Source of the DNA: JAAYZH01 sp964479695
GTDB lineage: Bacteria > Bacillota > Clostridia > Saccharofermentanales > Fastidiosipilaceae
NCBI GenBank assembly: GCA_964479695.1
Contig: CAYZSO010000052.1
Coordinates: 1 to 9,336 of the forward strand
DNA length: 9,336 nucleotides
Reading direction: 5' to 3'
The translations under genes and the position numbers were made by a program. The notes under the pieces were generated by a model. The model searched no databases. It saw nothing but the letters and a program-made list of their open reading frames with translations, and was not told where the DNA came from. This document shows positions 5,341-9,336 of the stretch, piece after piece; the first letter of the stretch is position 1, and each line of letters begins with the position of its first letter.

Positions 5341-5982
5341 TTACACCGTCAAAATCGCCCGGAACCCGCGCGAACTGTAATAAGAATCCGCACCATTGTG
5401 GTACACAAAAACCGTATCAAAGCGCCGATCACAGAACAAGGCCCCACCCAACTTACGAATCTTCTCCGGTGTTTCCACCCAACTGGAAGTCTTCCGATCG
5501 AGCTCTTCGACCGCTTGAAGCGCGCGATACTCATCCTCAGTCATCAGTCGCACGCCCATCTCCGTCGCAAGCCCAACAGCGCTCCCACGCGGCGGATTCT
5601 TCTTCCTTCCGGCCAAAGCCGCCTCATCATAACAAAGGTTCACTCGACCACTCGGCGTCTCGGGTGAGCAGTCTCCGAAGATCACTTCGCCATGCTCATT
5701 TCTACCGATAACATCCGGCTCTCCGCCTGTCTCTTCCATCCACGCCAGCGAAGCCAGAGAAGCAGGCGATGCAGGCGATGCAGGTGAAGCAGGCGATACA
5801 GGGGATGCAGGCGAAGCAAGTTTCTTCGTCGGAGTTTCCTCCTGTGTTCCTTGTTGTGCTTTCACAAGTCTTGCAGCGACTTCTTCCCATTCGATGCCTT
5901 TGTGGCGCAATGGGTTTGCCCGAAAACGCTCTTCCAAAGTATGCAAAAGCTCTTCCCCTGCCCTCTCCGTTAATGTTCTCAT
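5341..5982 (-). CDS. DUF4256 family protein, unknown function
   Basis: This 213-residue soluble protein matches what I know of the DUF4256 family: RFRANPLRHKGIEW near the N terminus, MEETGGEPDVIG (82-93), FGDCSPETPSGR, CYDEAALAGRKKNPP, MGVRLMTEDEYRALQ, KTSSWVETPEKIRKLGGALFCDRR and VFVYHNGADSYYSSRGFR. The conserved Cys, Asp, His and Tyr residues suggest an enzyme or binding protein, but no activity is established. A Ser-Pro-Ala repeat insert (about 54-80) sits before the MEETGGEPD block, where relatives have a short linker. ATG at 5982 has AAAGGAGA (5995-5988) about 6 bases upstream. The stop TAA overlaps the ribosome binding site of the AlkD-like gene, so the two are one operon. Family membership is from recall of the pattern and has not been searched. 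Confidence 0.9.
   Translation of the reverse strand: MRTLTERAGEELLHTLEERFRANPLRHKGIEWEEVAARLVKAQQGTQEETPTKKLASPASPVSPASPASPASPASLASLAWMEETGGEPDVIGRNEHGEVIFGDCSPETPSGRVNLCYDEAALAGRKKNPPRGSAVGLATEMGVRLMTEDEYRALQAVEELDRKTSSWVETPEKIRKLGGALFCDRRFDTVFVYHNGADSYYSSRGFRAILTV
5748..5819. repeat. 9-bp tandem repeat inside the DUF4256 gene
   Basis: There are eight units of the GCGATGCAG type, with substitutions mainly at positions 2-6. They encode the Ala-Ser-Pro run on the minus strand. Frame is kept. Confidence 0.9.
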
Positions 5983-5987
5983 AGGTC

Positions 5988-6051
5988 TCTCCTTTCAGCT
6001 TTAATTTTTGTATTCTTGTCCATTCTACGCCCTCACGCGGCTTGCTGTCAG
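5988..6051 (-). promoter_or_regulatory. Probable promoter and ribosome binding site of the DUF4256-AlkD operon
   Basis: On the minus strand CTGACA (6051-6046) and TAGAAT (6027-6022) are separated by 18 bases, a reasonable sigma-A type promoter. AAAGGAGA (5995-5988) follows before ATG 5982. The leader would be about 30 bases. Confidence 0.45.
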
Positions 6052-6090
6052 ACCGCATGGTGGTGTCTGGCTGTTTTGACTACATTTGAT

Positions 6091-6118
6091 TACATAAGTT
6101 TAAAAATAAACTTATGTA
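6091..6118. repeat. Perfect AT-rich inverted repeat, first of a pair
   Basis: TACATAAGTTTA and TAAACTTATGTA form a perfect 12-bp stem around AAAA. A related structure lies at 6819-6850. There is no T tract after it on either strand, so it is not a typical terminator. Confidence 0.85.
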
Positions 6119-6130
6119 GTTGCTTTTGAG

Positions 6131-6300
6131 GGGCGGAGCGGTTTTTGCGACGTATACTTCCTTGAATTTGTTCTTCGATTTGCTACAGATTTTCGATGGT
6201 GCTGTATTGGCGACGTATTTCTCCTACTCATGTACTTCGGTGTTTGAGATATTTGATGGCGGAGCGGTTTTAGCGGCGTATTCTTCCTTGTTTTAGTCCT
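6131..6300. repeat. 63-bp tandem repeat, three diverged copies
   Basis: The anchor word GG(A/T)GC(G/T)GT(T/A)TT(T/A/G)GC(G/A)(A/G)CGTAT starts at 6135, 6198 and 6261, exactly 63 bp apart each time. The tails (TTCCT..., CTCCTAC...) are also alignable. A fourth copy lies alone at 8822-8883. No coding role is supported. Confidence 0.75.
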
Positions 6301-6320
6301 CAAAGGGTTTGAGTAGAGGT

Positions 6321-6573
6321 TATCTTGTTTCCAAGTTGGTTAGGATCGGGAGACTTGCGACAGCGAATGGAAAAACGCACTGGTTTTAAAGATCTCTTCT
6401 TGTTGATGAATTACTTTAACTGGACAATGTTACCGCCGATGTCAGTATTCATTCATTAATTCCTGCACTCAGGTCAGTAATCATTCATCAAATTATTAAA
6501 CAGGCGCCAAGGCTCTGTCTGAAAATATTTGTTGTCGCAACTTGCCGGATCCTAACCAGTTTGGAAATATCTT
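6321..6573. mobile_element. MITE-like element with 35-bp imperfect inverted ends
   Basis: The left end 6328-6362 (TTTCCAAGTTGGTTAGGATC...) is an imperfect reverse complement of the right end 6533-6567 (...GGATCCTAACCAGTTTGGAAA), both 35 bp with roughly seven mismatches. The hexamer TATCTT lies directly outside both ends (6321-6326 and 6568-6573), as a target-site duplication would. The interior has no gene. It contains a 20-bp imperfect direct repeat, GTCAGTA(T/A)TCATTCAT..., at 6441 and 6473. No transposase is present, so the element would be non-autonomous. Confidence 0.55.
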
Positions 6574-6580
6574 TTGGTTT

Positions 6581-6701
6581 AGTTCTGGATAATGAATATA
6601 GCCGAACTTATAGCAATAAGTGACTGTAGGCGTACCGCCCAAATAGTTGGATAACGAAAATGGTTGAACTTATAGCAATAAGCCACTGTAGGCGCACCTT
6701 C
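6581..6701. repeat. 62-64-bp hairpin repeat family, two tandem copies
   Basis: The copies run 6581-6639 and 6645-6701, with the same order of words as at 101-157: AGTT(CT)GGATAA, GAACTTATAGCAATAAG, ACTGTAGGCG. The central hairpin is ACTTAT-AGCA-ATAAGT in the first copy and one pair shorter in the second. It starts 8 bases beyond the MITE-like element. A GCACC/GGTGC hairpin at 6721-6739 follows. Confidence 0.8.
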
Positions 6702-6766
6702 AAAGCGACACCCACTCACTGCACCAGGCTATCCGGTGCGAGAGAAGTGAAATGCTAGACTTTTTC

Positions 6767-6803
6767 AAGTGAATCAAGTGGATAGCAAGTGGATAGCAAG
6801 TGG
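6767..6803. repeat. 11-bp direct repeats
   Basis: GATAGCAAGTG occurs at 6781 and 6792, preceded by the related GAATCAAGTG. The region is non-coding. The unit length equals that at 3135-3163. Confidence 0.75.
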
Positions 6804-6818
6804 AAACTGGCGGAAAGT

Positions 6819-6850
6819 AGTTCATAAGTTTATTTTTAAACCTATGAACT
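6819..6850. repeat. AT-rich inverted repeat, second of a pair
   Basis: AGTTCATAAGTTTA and TAAACCTATGAACT form a 14-bp stem with one A.C mismatch around TTTT. The core CATAAGTTTA/TAAAC(C/T)TATG is shared with 6091-6118, and the bases after both are alike (GCTTTTGA and GTTTTTGA). Confidence 0.8.
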
Positions 6851-6968
6851 GTTTTTGAACTGCATTCTGCCCCCCATGTTCCTTCATCTGCGTCTTTGAC
6901 GTGCTACTCTTGTTATTGATTGACGAATACTTGCGTGCAAACACAACACAACACAACGCAATACAAAA

Positions 6969-7004
6969 CCCACCCCACCCAACTACAACCCACCCCACCC
7001 CACC
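6969..7004 (-). promoter_or_regulatory. Potential G-quadruplex tract upstream of the CoA-disulfide reductase gene
   Basis: The plus strand is C-rich, so the minus (template) strand carries G runs of 4, 4, 3, then an 8-base loop, then 3, 4 and 3, most separated by single T bases. It ends directly at the AAAGGAGGG ribosome binding site. The longer stretch 6937-7004 has almost no G on the plus strand, giving a leader RNA with little structure. No convincing promoter is seen at 6851-6968. Confidence 0.5.
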
Positions 7005-7013
7005 AAAGGAGGG
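7005..7013 (+). promoter_or_regulatory. Ribosome binding site of the CoA-disulfide reductase gene
   Basis: AAAGGAGGG stands 9 bases before ATG 7023. It is a near-perfect site and the only purine-rich word in this leader. Confidence 0.85.
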
Positions 7014-7022
7014 CACAACAAA

Positions 7023-8810
7023 ATGAGAATACTAGTAATCGGAGCCGTCGCAGCGGGCACGTCCGCTGCGGCAAAAGCCCGCCGCAACAACGAAGAAGCG
7101 GAAATAGTCATTTACGAAAAAGACGAATGGATCTCCTACTCCGGCTGCGGGATGCCCTATTATTTAGGACGTGAAGTCAAAGATCCCCAAGAGCTTTCGC
7201 CGAGGGATCCCGCTTTTTTCAAGGCAAAATACAACATTGACATCAAGATCGGCTACGAAGTCACCGCCATTCACCCCGAAGCCAAGCAGATCGACGTTCG
7301 CAACAATGCCGACGGCACCACGTTTACGGACAGCTACGACAAGCTCGTGGTCGCAACGGGGGCGAAGTCCGTGTTGCCCCCGGTGCCGGGGACAGATTTA
7401 GATCATGTTTTTGCCTTGAGAACATTGACAGATATGTACAAAATCGATCATTTTATGGAGCTATACAAACCCACTCGCATCTTCATAGTCGGCACCGGGT
7501 ATATTGGGCTCGAGATGGCCGAGAACCTCGCCTCACGCGGGCTGGAAGTCAGGATGGCCGAGGTGTTGGGGCAGGTCGCGCCGGTCTTTGATGCCGATAT
7601 GGCACACATGATCGAGGAAGAGCTCATCGCCAACGGCATCGAAGTCCACACCGGGAACGGCGTCAAGTCGATCAGTACAACCCATGTTACCTTGGCCGAC
7701 GGGCAGAACTACCCCTCTGATATGGTGATTGTAGCCACAGGAGTGCGGGCAGAGGTGGCTTTGGCCAAAGCCGCCAACCTCGAACTCGGCGAGACGGGCG
7801 CAATTAAGGTGAACCCTCGCATGCAGACCTCGAACCCCGACATCTACGCGGCAGGCGACTGCATTGAACAAACCAGCGTCATCACCGGGAAGCCGATTTA
7901 CGTACCGCTCGGGTCGACGGCGAACAAAACCGGCCGAATCTGCGGCGATCAAATCACCGGCGGATCGCTCGAATTCCGCGGCATCCTCGGCACCGGCATT
8001 TTCCGAGTCTTCGACCTGACCTGCGCTACAACAGGCCTCAACGAAGAACAGGCGCGCGAGGCCGGCTTCGACCCCGAAGTATCTTACATAATCAAGCCGG
8101 ACCACGCCGAATACCTGGGCGGCCAAGAATTCACAATCAAAGCCGTCGCCGACCGCACCACCGGCCGTCTCCTCGGCACCCAAATCATCGGCCCCCAAGG
8201 TGTCGACAAAAGAATTGACGTCTTCGTCACCGCCATCACCTTCGGCGCCAAAGTCTCCGACCTCTTCCACCTCGACCTCGCCTACGCGCCGCCCTTCTCC
8301 ACAACCAAAGACCCCGTCATGTACACCGGCATGATTCTCGACAATGCCATCCAACACGGCCGCCCTTTAATGCGCGCCGAGGACCTGAACAAGCGGCAAA
8401 AGGAAGGTGAAAAAGTCACCATCCTCGACGTCCGCGCCTCCAAATCCTACGACCAAGGCCACGTCCCCGGCGCGCTCAGCATTCCCCAAAACAACCTCCG
8501 CCAAGCACTGCCCAACCTCCCCCGCGACGGCATCTACGTCACCTATTGCAACAAAGGCGTCACTGGCAACTCCGCCCAAAATGTCCTCCTAAACCACGGC
8601 TTCACCAATGTCTACAACTTGAATGGTGGCTTCAACACCTACAAGCTGGAAAATGAAGTCCAAGGTTTCGACCAGGACCAGGATCATGGCCAGGACCACG
8701 ACCAGGACCAGGATCACGACCAGGACCAGGATCAGGACCAGGACGATGACGAAAAAGAAGAAAAAGAAGAAAAAGAAGATAAAGAAGATAAAGAAGAAAC
8801 GACTACATAA
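7023..8810 (+). CDS. CoA-disulfide reductase/rhodanese fusion (CoADR-RHD type)
   Basis: This is a FAD- and NAD(P)H-dependent oxidoreductase of the single-cysteine disulfide reductase group, which reduces CoA disulfide, CoA persulfide or polysulfide. The 595 residues show, in order: the FAD Rossmann motif (IGAVAAGTSAAAKARR, 6-21), the redox-active Cys42 in SYSGCGMPYYLG, the NAD-binding motif VGTGYIGLEMAENLASRG, the FAD-contacting NPDIYAAGDC, and the dimerisation domain ending YAPPFSTTKDPV. A rhodanese domain begins near ILDVRA, with Cys509 in YCNKGVTG. The last 46 residues (550-595) are Asp/Gln/His repeats, then Glu/Lys repeats, beyond the rhodanese fold. The fusion is known in Bacillota and other bacteria. 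It stands alone with its own strong ribosome binding site. A role in sulfane-sulfur or redox control of the thiol pool is likely; the preferred substrate cannot be told from sequence. Confidence 0.93.
   Translation: MRILVIGAVAAGTSAAAKARRNNEEAEIVIYEKDEWISYSGCGMPYYLGREVKDPQELSPRDPAFFKAKYNIDIKIGYEVTAIHPEAKQIDVRNNADGTTFTDSYDKLVVATGAKSVLPPVPGTDLDHVFALRTLTDMYKIDHFMELYKPTRIFIVGTGYIGLEMAENLASRGLEVRMAEVLGQVAPVFDADMAHMIEEELIANGIEVHTGNGVKSISTTHVTLADGQNYPSDMVIVATGVRAEVALAKAANLELGETGAIKVNPRMQTSNPDIYAAGDCIEQTSVITGKPIYVPLGSTANKTGRICGDQITGGSLEFRGILGTGIFRVFDLTCATTGLNEEQAREAGFDPEVSYIIKPDHAEYLGGQEFTIKAVADRTTGRLLGTQIIGPQGVDKRIDVFVTAITFGAKVSDLFHLDLAYAPPFSTTKDPVMYTGMILDNAIQHGRPLMRAEDLNKRQKEGEKVTILDVRASKSYDQGHVPGALSIPQNNLRQALPNLPRDGIYVTYCNKGVTGNSAQNVLLNHGFTNVYNLNGGFNTYKLENEVQGFDQDQDHGQDHDQDQDHDQDQDQDQDDDEKEEKEEKEDKEDKEETTT
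7757..7772. repeat. Dispersed motif GGCTTTGGCCAAAGCC, fully palindromic copy
   Basis: This copy is a perfect 16-bp palindrome. The core 10-mer GGCCAAAGCC also occurs at 1178-1187, 2907-2916, 5015-5024, 5132-5141 and 5611-5620, and on the other strand at 1705-1714. A one-base variant is at 3925-3937. Two longer subtypes exist: CGGCCAAAGCCGCCCCC at 2906, 5014 and 1699-1715 (minus), and CTTTGGCCAAAGCCCCCGCC at 1174 and 5128. Most copies read Ala-Leu-Ala-Lys/Glu in the gene frame. Confidence 0.8.
8670..8795. repeat. Two tandem repeats encoding the acidic tail of the CoADR protein
   Basis: 8670-8750 is built from GACCAG and GATCA(C/G/T) units with an 18-bp higher-order repeat, encoding Asp-Gln/His runs. 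8751-8795 is five 9-bp units, GAAAAAGAA three times and GATAAAGAA twice, encoding Glu-Lys-Glu and Asp-Lys-Glu. Both keep frame to the stop at 8808. Confidence 0.93.
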
Positions 8811-8883
8811 GAAGAAATGACTACAGCGGAGCGGTTTTAGCAGCGTATTTCTTCTACATGAGTTCTGTCTTGTTTGACTTCTT
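8810..8883. repeat. Fourth copy of the 63-bp repeat, with a hairpin after the CoADR stop
   Basis: GCGGAGCGGTTTTAGCAGCG from 8826 matches the third copy near 6258, and the tail (CGTATTTCTTCTAC...) aligns with the second copy. AGAAGAAAT (8810-8818) pairs perfectly with ATTTCTTCT (8847-8855), a 9-bp stem that starts in the stop codon and could limit readthrough. There is no T run after it, so a classical terminator is not supported. Confidence 0.65.
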
Positions 8884-9336
8884 GCACATTTAAGTAAATT
8901 TGAAGATATGTGCAAGCTGGGTGACATGTCATGCATAAACTTCGGCTCTATCATGCACATAAAAGCAAATTTGAAGATATGTGCAAGCTGGGTGACATGT
9001 CACGCATAAACTTCGGCTCTATCATGCACATTTAAGCAAATTTGAAGATATGTGCACGCTGGATAACATGTCTCGTATTAACTTCGGCTCTATCATGCAC
9101 ATAAAAGCAAATTTGAAGATATGTGCACGCTGGATGACGTGTCACGCATAAACTTCGGCTCTATCATGCACAGAAAAGCAAATTTGAAGATATGTGCACG
9201 CTGGATGACATGTCACGCATAAACTTCGGCTCTATCATGCACAGAAAAGCAAATTTGAAGATATGTGCACGCTGGATGACATGTCACGCATAAACTTCGG
9301 CTCTATCATGCACAGAAAAGCAAATTTGAAGATATG
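8884..9336. repeat. 71-bp tandem repeat array, at least seven units
   Basis: GCACA starts units at 8884, 8955, 9026, 9097, 9168, 9239 and 9310, exactly 71 bp apart; the last is cut by the window end. Each unit contains TGCACAT/ATGTGCA arms around an AT-rich loop with CAAATTTG, and most contain the palindrome TGACATGTCA or a near match. The whole unit is conserved with no variable spacer. Units at 9168 and 9239 appear identical; earlier ones differ at several sites. No gene is seen. Confidence 0.97.

Noticed and set aside
6091..6118. Rho-independent terminator
   Set aside because: The stem is AT-rich and no T run follows on either strand.
6112..6303. Minus-strand small frame across the 63-bp repeats
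   Set aside because: It has no ribosome binding site or start context, and the peptide only reflects the repeat.
7533..8357. 274-codon minus-strand frame within the CoADR gene
   Set aside because: It is antisense to conserved FAD and NAD domain sequence, and its Val/Gly/Asp-rich composition is typical of a shadow frame.
8884..9336. CRISPR array
   Set aside because: The whole 71-bp unit is conserved with no variable spacers, and no cas gene is present.
1..9336. Circular plasmid or excised element closed through the 71-bp repeat
   Set aside because: Joining the end to the start omits part of a unit, and no replication, mobilisation or integrase gene is present.

Overview
The window looks like chromosomal DNA of an anaerobic or facultative member of the Bacillota (low-to-mid GC Gram-positive). 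Ribosome binding sites are strong AAGGAG/GGAGG types, GTG and TTG starts are used freely, promoters have extended -10 boxes, and the gene content fits: an mnmA/cysteine desulfurase pair, a BioY biotin transporter, a DUF4256 protein, an AlkD-type protein, and a CoA-disulfide reductase fused to rhodanese. I cannot name the species.

Layout, left to right. 1-232: the end of a 71-bp repeat array, a second repeat family with a conserved small hairpin, and a possible terminator. 233-2811 (minus): mnmA followed by a cysteine desulfurase with a 4-base overlap, making an operon for tRNA 2-thiolation. 2812-3292: a leader and divergent promoter region rich in 9-bp tandem repeats. 3293-3754 (plus): a small predicted lipoprotein or membrane protein. 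3755-3916: a gap with degenerate CGAAC-type repeats. 3929-4546 (plus): bioY, converging on and overlapping by 9 bp an AlkD-family gene (4538-5329, minus), which is translationally coupled to an upstream DUF4256 gene (5341-5982, minus). 5983-7022: a 1-kb gene-free region of dispersed repeats, including a MITE-like element with 35-bp inverted ends. 7023-8810 (plus): the CoA-disulfide reductase/rhodanese fusion with an extreme acidic tail. 8811-9336: one copy of a 63-bp repeat, then at least seven copies of the 71-bp repeat running off the window.

The genes themselves are ordinary housekeeping or sulfur and vitamin functions: sulfur transfer to tRNA, persulfide/CoA-disulfide reduction, biotin uptake and probably alkylation repair. 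The unusual part is the repeat load. Every protein-coding gene except bioY carries a tandem repeat (units of 6, 9, 12, 15 or 18 bp) that keeps frame and adds low-complexity protein at loops or termini, and similar 9-bp repeats occur in the mnmA leader. A 10-mer, GGCCAAAGCC, recurs at seven places where about 0.02 occurrences would be expected by chance, mostly inside genes as Ala-Leu-Ala-Lys/Glu codons. Four intergenic repeat families (71, 63 and 62-64 bp, plus paired AT hairpins) surround the genes. I see no transposase, phage gene, CRISPR array, tRNA or rRNA.
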